A stretch of DNA of 64,000 bases from Novilysobacter selenitireducens (GTDB lineage Bacteria; Pseudomonadota; Gammaproteobacteria; Xanthomonadales; Xanthomonadaceae), in NCBI RefSeq assembly GCF_020026895.1, contig NZ_JAINZW010000003.1, positions 62,001 to 126,000 on the forward strand, read 5' to 3'. A program made the position numbers and the translations under genes. The first letter of the stretch is position 1. Each line of letters opens with the position of its first letter. This document shows, in pieces, positions 9,016-19,063 of the stretch. Below the pieces are notes generated by a model. The model made no database searches. It was not told the DNA's origin and was given only the letters and a program-made list of their open reading frames with translations.

Positions 9016-10995
9016 TCACTCCGCGTACTGGCCACCGCACGCCGCGTTTTCGCCCGGCCCCAGTTCCAGCGTGGCCAGCAGGCCGGCGGGCGGCGCGACG
9101 CTGGCCAGCGTTAACGCGATCGCACCGCGCAACCCGAGCCGTTTGAAGTCGGGACGGATGTCGGGGTCGGCGAAGCTCCCGGTCACCACCAGCGGCGAGC
9201 GCAACGACAGCAGGCTGCGATCCTTCGGGCGGGGCCGGATGAGCAGGTCCAGGCGCTCGTTGCGCAGGCTGATCGTGCCGGAGCCCACAAGGATCGTGTC
9301 GGTGGTGTCGAACGCCAGCGCACGTGCCTGCATCACGCCATTCTTGACGCCGAAGTCCCCGAAGGCGCAGCGCACGGGGATCTGCCGGTCATCGGTCATC
9401 TTGAACTTGATGATTTCCGCCAGGTCGAGCCCGGCGAATTCCATCAGCAGGTTGCTGATGCGCCCCGGGCCCATGCCGATGGCGACGTCGCCACTGCTGG
9501 TCCCGAGCATGCCGGCGACGGAATTGCCTTGGCCCGCCAGCGTCACGCGACCGCCGACCTTGCCGACCGCATCGCGGGCCAGCTCGACCGTGGGCAGCAA
9601 CTTGGCCAGAGTCAGCCCGCGCGCGTTGATGTCGGCGCGAGTGCGGATGGTGTCCTCGCGTGCATCCATCTGGATGGTGGACCGGATATCGCCGTCGGCC
9701 ACGCCGAAATTGAGCGGATCCAATCGCAGCTGCCCGCCTCCCAGGAACAGGTGCGCGTCCATGTCCTCCAGGGGCCAACCGGGTGCCTCAAGCGTGGCGG
9801 CGCGCAGGCGCACGTCCGCATCCATGGCGCGCAGCTTGTCGAGCTCGTAGGGCGTATCCGGTAGGACCCTGCCGCGCGCCCGCGTGTCCCGGTTGGCTGC
9901 TGTCAGTTCCGAGTTTCCGGTCTCGCCGGCCCCCGATTTCGGCGCGCCACCGACGAACCCGGCCAGATCGTCGAAATCGAGGTGCTGCGAGCGCAGGTCC
10001 GCACGCAGGAACGGGCGCTCCCCTGACGTATCGACACTGGCAGTGCCGGCCAGGTCGCTGTCGCCGACCTGGCCCGACAGGTCCTTGTAGGTCCACACCC
10101 GGCCGTCGCGCTGCAGGCGTCCGTCGAGCGTGTAGGGCGGTGTGTTGGGCGTGGCGATGCCGATCAGCGGGTACAGATCGGCGAGGTCGCGGCCGGCCAG
10201 CTCGAGCTTCAGGTCGAAGTCGCGGAAGCGGAACGGATTGACCAGCGCGCCGCGCGCGTGGGCACGTGTCGGGCCGGCTTCGGCCTGCAGGTCGACGCGG
10301 TACGGCCGCTCGCTGTCGCGCAGCTCCAGCGGCGACTCGGTGACGCCCTGTATGTCGAACGGCTCGCCCTTCCAGATGCCGTCACCGGCGATGCCGACCG
10401 GTGCGTTTCCGCCGCGACGCGAACGTCGGCTGACGACCGCCACGTCGATACGGGTGTCGTTGGCGGCATCCTGGAAATGCAGGCGCCCGTCTTCGATCCA
10501 GATGTCGCCCAGATGCGGGCCCGGCCCATCGCCGTCGCCGAACGTCCAGTTTCCGCCTGGTTCCTCGCCCGCCTCGAACCACACCTCGGGTGAGCTGAGC
10601 CTGAGTTCGGGCAGGCGCACGTTGCCGGTGAACAGGGCAGGGACGTCGACCGTGAACTGCAGCAGGTCGGCGGAGGCCATTGCGTCGCGCTTCGACCACG
10701 CCACGTTCCCCAGCGTGAGGTCGGCCGCGCGGATCGTGGTGATCCGGCCGAGGTCGACGTCCAGGTCTCCACCGATGTCGAAACTGCGCCCGGTACGGGC
10801 TTCGACCTGGCGCTCAACGGGGCCGCGGAACCAGTTCCAGTCCCACAACAGGATGAGCGCCAGCAGTGTGGCCAGCGCGGCGGTCAATGCGGTCAATACC
10901 GGATGCGCGCGAATTGATGCCCCCACGCGCTGGAAATGGAGCGCCGGACCGGTGCGTGTTCCGGTCGGGCGCTCCTGCGGCGACGTTGAGGTCAT
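9016..10995 (-). CDS. AsmA family protein
   Basis: A 659-residue protein anchored in the inner membrane by one N-terminal segment (HPVLTALTAALATLLALILLW), followed by a large periplasmic AsmA-type region (GPVERQVEARTGRSFDIGGDLDVDLG at the start; the C-terminal AsmA repeat around IRPRPKDRSLLSLRSPLVV). Members of this family are linked to phospholipid transport between membranes and outer-membrane assembly. It lies 37 bp after the MliC-like lipoprotein gene on the same strand and could be cotranscribed with it. Confidence 0.88.
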   Translation of the reverse strand: MTSTSPQERPTGTRTGPALHFQRVGASIRAHPVLTALTAALATLLALILLWDWNWFRGPVERQVEARTGRSFDIGGDLDVDLGRITTIRAADLTLGNVAWSKRDAMASADLLQFTVDVPALFTGNVRLPELRLSSPEVWFEAGEEPGGNWTFGDGDGPGPHLGDIWIEDGRLHFQDAANDTRIDVAVVSRRSRRGGNAPVGIAGDGIWKGEPFDIQGVTESPLELRDSERPYRVDLQAEAGPTRAHARGALVNPFRFRDFDLKLELAGRDLADLYPLIGIATPNTPPYTLDGRLQRDGRVWTYKDLSGQVGDSDLAGTASVDTSGERPFLRADLRSQHLDFDDLAGFVGGAPKSGAGETGNSELTAANRDTRARGRVLPDTPYELDKLRAMDADVRLRAATLEAPGWPLEDMDAHLFLGGGQLRLDPLNFGVADGDIRSTIQMDAREDTIRTRADINARGLTLAKLLPTVELARDAVGKVGGRVTLAGQGNSVAGMLGTSSGDVAIGMGPGRISNLLMEFAGLDLAEIIKFKMTDDRQIPVRCAFGDFGVKNGVMQARALAFDTTDTILVGSGTISLRNERLDLLIRPRPKDRSLLSLRSPLVVTGSFADPDIRPDFKRLGLRGAIALTLASVAPPAGLLATLELGPGENAACGGQYAE

Positions 10996-11032
10996 TCAAG
11001 TGCCCCGACTGCGTTCGATCGCCCCGAGCCAG

Positions 11033-11404
11033 TCAGCCGGCTTGGCACGTGAAGCTGCCGCCTTCATCCCGTACCAGCGTGCCGCCTTCGGCGTCGCCGG
11101 TGAACTCGATCGCTTCGCCCGCAAACGTCGCGGTGGACGCGCCGGAGCTGCGCGAGAGCTCGACGGTGCGTCCGTCGGCCAGCATGACCTGCGCGGTGTC
11201 GCCGTCGACGCTGACGCGATGGTCGCCATCGCAGGTGTAGGTCGCCATCGTCAGCGCGTCCTCTGCCGGCGGCGTGGCGTCGGTCGTGGGCTCGGTTGCC
11301 GCCGGCGTCGCATCGCTGGCCGGTGTCAGGTCGGAATGGTCGCGGCACGCGGACAATGCCAGCGCCAGTGCAAGGGTCGAGATGGCCATCATCGGGGTAC
11401 GCAC
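11033..11404 (-). CDS. MliC-type lysozyme inhibitor lipoprotein
   Basis: A 123-residue lipoprotein: signal sequence, lipobox LSAC, a Thr/Pro/Ala linker and a compact C-terminal domain (YTCDGDHRVSV ... GGSFTCQ) with two Cys, as in the MliC/PliC family that protects against C-type lysozyme. The GTG start at 11404 is chosen because AGGAGG lies eight bases upstream; a longer open frame to 11986 only overlaps the hemolysin III gene. It may be cotranscribed with the AsmA gene. Confidence 0.82.
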   Translation of the reverse strand: MRTPMMAISTLALALALSACRDHSDLTPASDATPAATEPTTDATPPAEDALTMATYTCDGDHRVSVDGDTAQVMLADGRTVELSRSSGASTATFAGEAIEFTGDAEGGTLVRDEGGSFTCQAG

Positions 11405-11499
11405 GTGGGTCTCCTCCTGCGGGTTGCGGAAGGCCCACCATCCCGACGGCCGGGTCAAGCCGGGGTGAACAGCCGCTTGAATCCAGCGCGACGCCGCAC

Positions 11500-12207
11500 T
11501 CAGGCCGCCGGATGGATCTGCGCCAGTACCGACACGTAGTGGCACACGCTGCCGGCGACCACGAACAGGTGCCAGATCGCATGCGAGTAAGGCAACGAAG
11601 GCCGGTGGTAGAAGACCGTGCCCAGCGTGTAGCAGACGCCGCCGGCCAGCAGCCAGCCGAACGTCCATGCATCCAGCGCCGCCAGCAGGGGTTTGATCGC
11701 CACCAGCACCAGCCAGCCCATTGCGATATAGATGGCGGTCGACAGGCCCCGGAAGCGGCCGGTGAAGAACAGCTTGAACACGACCCCGGCCAGCGCCAGC
11801 GTCCAGATCGCCGCGAACAGGCCCCAGCCCCAGGGTCCGCGCAGGCCGATGAGCGTGAACGGCGTATAGGTGCCCGCGATCAACAGGTAGATCGCGCAGT
11901 GGTCGAACACTTTCAGCCGGCCCTTGAGCACCGGGTGCTGCACGGCGTGGTACAGCGTCGATGCCAGGTACAGCAGCAGCAGGCATAGACCGAACACGAT
12001 CGCGCCCGCCAGTTTCCAGCCATCCCCGTTCAATGCCGCCAGCGTCACCAGCACCGCGCCACCGGCCAGTGCCGCCGCTGCGCCCAAGCCGTGGGTCAGC
12101 GCGTTGGCGAGCTCCTCGCGGACATGATGGGATTCCGGCCCGCGACCCGCCGTTGCACGTGACGCGGCGGGGCCGGAGTGGTGGTCATGCGGAACGGGGG
12201 GCTGCAT
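11500..12207 (-). CDS. Hemolysin III / PAQR family membrane protein
   Basis: A 235-residue protein with seven hydrophobic segments after an extra, His-rich N-terminal tail of about 30 residues. Family motifs include EELANALTHGLGAAAAL, STLYHAVQHP, DHCAIYLLIAGTYTPF and the C-terminal YSHAIWHLFVVAGSVCHY; the conserved histidines form the putative metal site of PAQR proteins. Function in bacteria is unsettled (membrane lipid homeostasis has been proposed for the superfamily). Single gene, divergent from the sulfotransferase at 12283. Confidence 0.9.
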   Translation of the reverse strand: MQPPVPHDHHSGPAASRATAGRGPESHHVREELANALTHGLGAAAALAGGAVLVTLAALNGDGWKLAGAIVFGLCLLLLYLASTLYHAVQHPVLKGRLKVFDHCAIYLLIAGTYTPFTLIGLRGPWGWGLFAAIWTLALAGVVFKLFFTGRFRGLSTAIYIAMGWLVLVAIKPLLAALDAWTFGWLLAGGVCYTLGTVFYHRPSLPYSHAIWHLFVVAGSVCHYVSVLAQIHPAA

Positions 12208-12282
12208 GGCCCGATCCTACCGTACGCAGGCGAACGGGCGGGGCCCGTATGATCGTCCGATTCCAATCGCTGTCGGCACCGC

Positions 12283-12906
12283 ATGATCATTTCCCACGAA
12301 CACCGCTTCGTCTTCGCCGCCATCCCCAAGACGGGTACCCACTCGGTGCGCCAGGCCCTGCGGGAGCACATGAGCGAGGCGGATCTCGAACAGGTCGGCC
12401 TGTTCGTCAACAAGCGGTTCCCGTTCGAGGAGCTGGCCCGGATCAGCCATGGCCACATCTCGCTGCAGCAGGTGCGCCCCTTTCTCGGCGAAGAGGCCTT
12501 CGGCGACTATTTCAAGTTCGCCTTCGTGCGCAATCCGTTCGATCGCTTCGTCTCGTACTGCGCCTTCATGACGCGGGCCAACGGCGCCTTCCTGGCCAAC
12601 CCGCAGGCGGTGATGCACCACCTGCTGTTCGTCCAGCCACCCGAGCAGCACATCCTGTTTCAGCCCCAGCACACCTTCCTGGTCGACGAACAAGGCCGGC
12701 TGTTGTCGGAGATGGTCGGGCGCGTGGAGGACATGCAGGCGTCCTACGACGCGATCTGTGCCCGGATCGGCATCCCGACGGCAACGCTGGGCCAGGTCAA
12801 CAGTTCGCGCCGCGGCGGGTACCGGGACTACTATGACGCGCGCTCCCGCGATGAGGTCGCGCGCCGGTACCAACGCGACCTGGAACTGTTCGGATACGAG
12901 TTCTGA
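12283..12906 (+). CDS. Sulfotransferase family protein
   Basis: A 207-residue protein of the Sulfotransfer_2 type. The N-terminal FVFAAIPKTGTHSVRQAL is the PAPS 5'-phosphate loop and FAFVRNPFDRFVSYC the 3'-phosphate motif. It is shorter than typical sulfotransferases and lacks TPRs and a signal peptide. The next gene, an aspartyl/asparaginyl beta-hydroxylase-like 2OG oxygenase, starts one base after its stop, so the two are probably cotranslated and may act on the same product. Substrate unknown. Confidence 0.85.
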   Translation: MIISHEHRFVFAAIPKTGTHSVRQALREHMSEADLEQVGLFVNKRFPFEELARISHGHISLQQVRPFLGEEAFGDYFKFAFVRNPFDRFVSYCAFMTRANGAFLANPQAVMHHLLFVQPPEQHILFQPQHTFLVDEQGRLLSEMVGRVEDMQASYDAICARIGIPTATLGQVNSSRRGGYRDYYDARSRDEVARRYQRDLELFGYEF

Positions 12907-12907
12907 C

Positions 12908-13516
12908 ATGTACGCCAATCCCCGCAAGACCGAATCGATCCGCCGCCTTGGCCCGGTCGATATCGCCGCGCTTCGCCAGGCGGTGCTGCGCATCGACGAG
13001 GCGCGCTGGGATGCCGAGAACGCCGACAAGCCCAACCGGTTCGAGGCCCTCGACCGTACGCGCCACATCGTGTTCCGCTTCGTCAGTAACTTCCAGGACT
13101 GGCGCGATTCCTACGACCGCCCGCTCTGGGGGGACTGGAAAGGACTGCTCGAGCCGGTGCTGGCGCAGGCGGTGCGTGATTACGGCTACAAGGACGCCGC
13201 CTTTCCCCGCGTCATGCTGGCGCGCATGGCGCCCGGGGGCGTCATCAAGCCGCACCGGGACGCCAATCCCGCCGCGAAGTGGCCCCACAAGATCCACGTG
13301 CCGCTGGTGACCAACGACAAGGTGACGTTCTTCGTCGATGGCGTGGGCTACCACTTCCCGGAGGGCGAAGCCGTGGAAGTCAGCAACATGGCGGTACACG
13401 CGGTGGAAAACGCGGGCGATACCGACCGCATCCACCTGATCTTCGAGTACTACGACCGCGAGCAGCCCGAGCCGGAGTGGCTGGCGCAGCTGCCGCCGCG
13501 GCCGGCGATGCGCTGA
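12908..13516 (+). CDS. Aspartyl/asparaginyl beta-hydroxylase-like 2OG oxygenase
   Basis: A 202-residue protein with the Asp_Arg_Hydrox fold. The facial triad is visible as KPHRDAN (His and Asp) and the distal His in MAVHAVENAGDTDRIHLIF, where the following Arg is the likely 2OG anchor. It would hydroxylate a peptide or amino acid in the cytoplasm. It begins one base after the sulfotransferase stop. A longer frame to 12758 only overlaps that gene, so ATG 12908 is used. Confidence 0.87.
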   Translation: MYANPRKTESIRRLGPVDIAALRQAVLRIDEARWDAENADKPNRFEALDRTRHIVFRFVSNFQDWRDSYDRPLWGDWKGLLEPVLAQAVRDYGYKDAAFPRVMLARMAPGGVIKPHRDANPAAKWPHKIHVPLVTNDKVTFFVDGVGYHFPEGEAVEVSNMAVHAVENAGDTDRIHLIFEYYDREQPEPEWLAQLPPRPAMR

Positions 13517-13553
13517 GGGATACCGCCCGGAGGCGTCGGGTCGCGCGAATCTC

Positions 13554-15158
<1,605 letters not shown>

Positions 15159-15438
15159 GGCGATGACGCGCGATGCGCGTCCGGGCGGGCTTGAGGAAGC
15201 CGGGCAGTATACCGGCGGCCGGGGGCGGGACGGTCGCCCGGTACCGACGGAGGGCGTCGCGTCGAGAGCGGCAGGGCCTGCAGTCCGGGGCGGTCCACGC
15301 GGCGTCGAGAAGTGCGCCCGCTCGCTCGGGTTGCGCCAACGGCGCCGACGGTGGAAGTGCGATGGCCATCACGCCCGGCCCCTTCAGGGAACCGGCCAGC
15401 CGGCCGTTACCCATTCAGGTCGGGACCGAGGAGCTGTC

Positions 15439-16554
15439 GTGTTCATTGTGATCGTGGGTGAAAAGGGCGCGCGCGCCGCCGAGTTCGAGCAGGCGCTGGC
15501 GGATTTCGGGCTGGACTGGGACGTGCTGTGGGTGGCCGATGCGGGTGCCGTGATGGCGCTGCCGGGCGACCGTGCGCCTGACGCCGTAGTCGCCGAGCGC
15601 GAACTGGCGGACGAATCCGGTCCCCAGTTGCTGGCACAGGTCCGCGCCCGCTACCCGGAGGCCGTGCGCATCCTGCTGCTGGACGAAGGCGACGGTGCCG
15701 GCGTCGAGCAGGTGCTGGAGAGCGCCCACCGCCTGCTGCGCAAGCCGATGGACGCGGGCGAATTGATCGAGGCGGTCGAGAGCGTGATCGAGCTGCGCGA
15801 ACTGCTCGACAACGAATCGCTGAAGGAAGCCATCGGCAAGATCGGCTCGCTGCCGCCGCCGCCGCAGCTCTATATCGAACTGACCCAGCTGCTGCGGGAC
15901 GCGGACACCACCACCGCCGATGTCGCCGAAGTGCTGTCGCAGGACCCGGCGATTGCCGCCAAGGTGCTGCGCCTGTGCAACTCCGCCTACTTCTCGGCCG
16001 GTCGCGTGGTCACGGACATGCGCACCGCCGTGACCCGTCTGGGCCTGACGACCATCCAGCGCCTGGTGCTGGCCGCCGAGGCCTACAACGGCACCGGACC
16101 GGCCAACGGCATCGACCGCGACGCGATGCAGGACCGTGCACTGCGCACCTCGCGCCTCGCCGCCCGCCTGCTGGGTGGACCGAGCGCCGAACTGGCCGCC
16201 ACCGCCGGCCTGCTGGCCGAGGTCGGCATGTTGCTGCCCGACGTGCGCATCCCCGGCCGCGAGGCCGAGGAAGCCGCCGCAGGCGACGGCCAGGGCCCGC
16301 ACTACGCCGAGGCCGGCGCCTACCTGCTGGGCCTGTGGGGCCTGCCGATGCCGATCGTCGAGGCCGTCGCCAGCCACCACCAGCCGGGCCGCATGCGCAT
16401 GTCCGGCTTCTGGGTCGCGGGCGCGGTGCACGTGGCGTCGGCCCTGGTCGGCGGCACCGAGGTCGACGAGGCCTACCTGCGCTCGGTCGGCATGCTCGAC
16501 AAGCTGCCGCAGTGGCGCGCGCTGGCGGAAGAGCAGCTCGCCGAAGCGGCGTAA
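15439..16554 (+). CDS. HDOD protein with degenerate receiver domain
   Basis: A 371-residue protein. Residues 1-115 form a receiver-like domain (VFIVIVGEKGARAAEFEQAL start, RKPMDAGEL with the conserved Lys), but the phosphoacceptor position reads VVAERELADESG, with Glu53 where Asp is expected. Residues about 130-330 are an HDOD domain (IGSLPPPPQLYIELTQLL, ILRLCNSAYF-like KVLRLCNSAYFSAG). HDOD proteins act in signalling and second-messenger control. GTG 15439 is chosen because GAGGAG lies just upstream; the longer frame overlaps prfC. A cluster of GTAG palindromes follows. Confidence 0.87.
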   Translation: MFIVIVGEKGARAAEFEQALADFGLDWDVLWVADAGAVMALPGDRAPDAVVAERELADESGPQLLAQVRARYPEAVRILLLDEGDGAGVEQVLESAHRLLRKPMDAGELIEAVESVIELRELLDNESLKEAIGKIGSLPPPPQLYIELTQLLRDADTTTADVAEVLSQDPAIAAKVLRLCNSAYFSAGRVVTDMRTAVTRLGLTTIQRLVLAAEAYNGTGPANGIDRDAMQDRALRTSRLAARLLGGPSAELAATAGLLAEVGMLLPDVRIPGREAEEAAAGDGQGPHYAEAGAYLLGLWGLPMPIVEAVASHHQPGRMRMSGFWVAGAVHVASALVGGTEVDEAYLRSVGMLDKLPQWRALAEEQLAEAA

Positions 16555-16563
16555 CTATTCCCT

Positions 16564-16713
16564 GTAGGAGCGGCTTCAGCCGCGATCGGATCTCCACGGA
16601 GCTGTAGGAGCGACGTGAGTCGCGACGGGCGCTGGCACGTCATTGCAGGGTCGCGACGCACGTCGCGCCTACACGGGACCCCGGCATTTGATCGCGGCTG
16701 AAGCCGCTCCTAC
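16564..16713. repeat. Composite of four GTAG-type palindromic repeats
   Basis: Four about 22-bp palindromes in the order I, II, II', I': 16564-16585 (+, GTAGGAGCGGCTTCAGCC...), 16604-16625 (+, GTAGGAGCGACGTGAGTC...), 16651-16672 (-, type II) and 16692-16713 (-, type I). The nested order makes the 150 bp able to fold into one large hairpin. It lies between the ends of the convergent HDOD and M23 genes and may act as a bidirectional terminator or 3' stabiliser. Similar to SMAG/REP elements of Stenotrophomonas. Confidence 0.88.
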
Positions 16714-16728
16714 AGGGACTTACGGCGC

Positions 16729-17649
16729 CTAGCGCCCGTCGTCGATCCGCAGCGGCCCGGTCGGGCCATTCATGCGAAACGGGATCGACTCCAGCCGCAT
16801 GCCGCGGTTGACCTGCACGGCGAAGTGCAGGTGCGGGCCGGTGGTGAAGCCGGTGTTGCCCGACAGGCCGATCTGCTGGCCGGTGCGCACGCGCTGGCCA
16901 ACACGCACGTAGGCGCCTTCGGGCTGCAGGTGCGCGTACAGCGCCATCGAGCCGTCGTCGTGCAGGATGCGCACGAAGTTGGCGCGGCCGCCGTAGGCCT
17001 CGCGGTCCAGCCCGGCGCGCTGGAAATCGGATTCCACCTGCATCACCACGCCCTCGCGCGCGGCCAGCACCGCGGTGCCTTCGTCGGCGGCGAAGTCGAT
17101 CGCGTAGCGGTTGGCCGGGTCGTCGTGGCTGAACCCGCCGCCGTAGCCCTGGTCGATGCGGATGCGGTACTGCTCCAGCGGCAGGCGGTACTCGACGTCG
17201 CGCGGACGCGCAGTCGGGTCACCCGGCACGCTGTCCATGCGCAGTTCGAAACGGCCGCTGCGCGTGGGGTCGCTCGCGGCCAGTTGCGCGACCACGACGC
17301 TGGAGCGTGGGGCGAGCAGGGTGCGCGTCGGCAATGCCGGGCGTCCGGCGATGTTGTCCTGCGCCTGGAAGTGCAGCTGCACTTCGATGGGGCCAGGCAG
17401 GCGGTTGTCCGCCCACGCCAGGTAGCGGCTGCCCTGGTTCTCCACGCGCAGCTGCGCGATGGCGCCGGGCTCGAACTCCACCGGGATCACCGTGACCGGT
17501 ACGGCCTCCGCCATCGGCGGCTGGTCGCCGTACTGGGTAACGCCCGCGTCGTCGGTCCAGCGGTAGATCTTGGCCGCGTGCGCCGGCACTGCGCAGGCGA
17601 AGCCCAGCGCGAATGCAAGGCAGGCGAGCTGGGCCGGACGCGCGTCCAC
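16729..17649 (-). CDS. M23 family metallopeptidase with DUF4124-like N-terminus
   Basis: A 306-residue exported protein. After the signal peptide (cleaved near AHAA) comes KIYRWTDDAGVTQYGDQPP, the DUF4124 pattern, then a beta-rich middle and the LytM/M23 domain: SHDDPANRYAIDFA (zinc-binding His and Asp), YAHLQPEGAYV, and PHLHFAVQ with the final zinc His. It would cut peptidoglycan cross-links or regulate amidases. GTG 17649 starts four bases after the stop of the beta-propeller gene, which suggests translational coupling. Confidence 0.88.
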   Translation of the reverse strand: MDARPAQLACLAFALGFACAVPAHAAKIYRWTDDAGVTQYGDQPPMAEAVPVTVIPVEFEPGAIAQLRVENQGSRYLAWADNRLPGPIEVQLHFQAQDNIAGRPALPTRTLLAPRSSVVVAQLAASDPTRSGRFELRMDSVPGDPTARPRDVEYRLPLEQYRIRIDQGYGGGFSHDDPANRYAIDFAADEGTAVLAAREGVVMQVESDFQRAGLDREAYGGRANFVRILHDDGSMALYAHLQPEGAYVRVGQRVRTGQQIGLSGNTGFTTGPHLHFAVQVNRGMRLESIPFRMNGPTGPLRIDDGR

Positions 17650-17653
17650 GGCG

Positions 17654-18757
17654 TCAGTCCACGCAGCCCTGGTCGAGGCGAAGCGCATTGACGACTTCGC
17701 GCAGGTCGAACGCCGCAACCGCGCGGTCGGCGTGCACTGCATACAGCGCACCGCCGGGAAAGGCGCGGGTGGGCGCCGCGTGCAGCGCGATGCCGTCGGT
17801 GTAGGACACCGTGCCGCCGCGGAAGCTGCCCACCGGCGTGAGCGCGTCGCGGCGGAAGAGGTGGAACTCGGCCAGCGGCATCAACTGGTCGACCGCCACC
17901 CAGTAACCGCCGCCACCCGGGCAGCTCCACAGTGCGATGCCTTCGGCCTCGGCGCCGAAGCTGGTGTCGGGGACGCGGCGCCCGGTGGCGCGGCCGTCGA
18001 GGCGGTACTCGTAGAGCGTGGAGCGGTGACGCCGGTCTTCGTCGGCGATCAGCAGGCGCCCGGCCGCGGCATCCCCTGCGATCGACTCGACCATGCGCAG
18101 CGCCGTGTCCGGGCGCGTGCTGCCAAAGCTTCCGCCGTCGCGTGCTAGCAGGCCACCGGTGCCATCGACCGTCACCCGGTAGCGCCGCACGCGCTCGTCC
18201 AGCTGGTCCAGCGGCGGCACCACGTCGAAGCGCTCGCCCAGCATGAAGCTGTCGGTGACGAACACCTCGAGCTCGCCCGGCGCGGTCTCGTGCAGCCACA
18301 GGCCGTAGGGGCTGCGCAGCTCGGCGTGGCCGAACTCGCCGACCGGCTCGAACCCGGGCAGCGACATGACCTGCACGCGTCGGTTGTCGCGCTCCACCAC
18401 GAACAGCAGGTCGCCGTGCACGGCGATGCCATTGGGTCGGTTGAACTGGCCGGCCGCAGAGCCGCGCGTGCCGACCTCGCGCAGGAAGTCGCCGGTATCG
18501 CCATCGAACACCTTCAGCCGGTGCGTCGCCTTGGCGGTGGCGATCACCCACAGGCCACCGTCTTCCGTGGGCCACGTGGCCAGGGAGTCGAGTTCCTCGT
18601 TCTCGTTCGCCTCCGATACGAACGCCTCGGCCACCGCCACGGTCGCAGCCGTCGCGGAGGCAGCCGGAAGGTCGGGACGTGGCGCGGTGCCCGTGCAGGC
18701 GACGGTCGCCAGCAGCAGGGTGCACACGGCGGCGATGCGGGAGCGGCGAGGGGTCAT
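17654..18757 (-). CDS. Exported six-bladed beta-propeller (phytase/NHL-like) protein
   Basis: A 367-residue protein with a signal sequence and a possible lipobox (ATVAC). The body has propeller-blade repeats of the NHL/phytase-like kind: HRLKVFDGDTGDFLREVGTRG, GQFNRPNGIAVHGDLLFVVE, AELRSPYGLWL and GIALWSCPGGGGYWVAVDQ. A phytase-like phosphatase or a binding propeller both remain possible. ATG 18757 begins the signal peptide; the longer frame upstream is the antisense of metX. It is cotranscribed with the M23 gene. Confidence 0.78.
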   Translation of the reverse strand: MTPRRSRIAAVCTLLLATVACTGTAPRPDLPAASATAATVAVAEAFVSEANENEELDSLATWPTEDGGLWVIATAKATHRLKVFDGDTGDFLREVGTRGSAAGQFNRPNGIAVHGDLLFVVERDNRRVQVMSLPGFEPVGEFGHAELRSPYGLWLHETAPGELEVFVTDSFMLGERFDVVPPLDQLDERVRRYRVTVDGTGGLLARDGGSFGSTRPDTALRMVESIAGDAAAGRLLIADEDRRHRSTLYEYRLDGRATGRRVPDTSFGAEAEGIALWSCPGGGGYWVAVDQLMPLAEFHLFRRDALTPVGSFRGGTVSYTDGIALHAAPTRAFPGGALYAVHADRAVAAFDLREVVNALRLDQGCVD

Positions 18758-18872
18758 GGTGAAAGTGTATTCGCGATGGCGCCGCGCGCATCGGCCGCTG
18801 ACGAGAAGAAGTAATATCGCTTTATGCGGATGAAGCGATTGACAGTCGCAAAAACCCGTTGCAGACTGCGCC

Positions 18873-18998
18873 GCATCCATCGAGACCGGCAGAGGGACAG
18901 GCCCTTTGAAGCCGGGGCAACCAGCGCAGCGCACAGCCGCGCCAGGTGCCAATTCCTGCGATGGCCCGCGCACGCGTGGGCCATCGGAAGATGGCCGC
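18873..18998 (+). promoter_or_regulatory. SAM-I (S-box) riboswitch before metX-metB-hom
   Basis: The conserved pieces occur in order: P1 CCATC (18877-18881) pairing with GATGG (18990-18994), the GAGACCGG kink-turn side, AGGGACAGGCCC (18892-18903), GAAGCCGGGGCAACC (18908-18922), GGTGCCAATTCCTGC (18945-18959) and the P4 hairpin TGGCCCGCG/CGCGTGGGCCA. It binds S-adenosylmethionine and should lower expression of the downstream methionine genes. A GGACCC/GGGTCC hairpin with a GT-rich tail near 19008-19035 may be the expression platform. Confidence 0.93.
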
Positions 18999-19063
18999 GA
19001 TACCGCCGGACCCCGGGTCCGTGCGTGTGTTGTCGTCCGCTCGGTGGCCCCGTCGCTTCCCGG

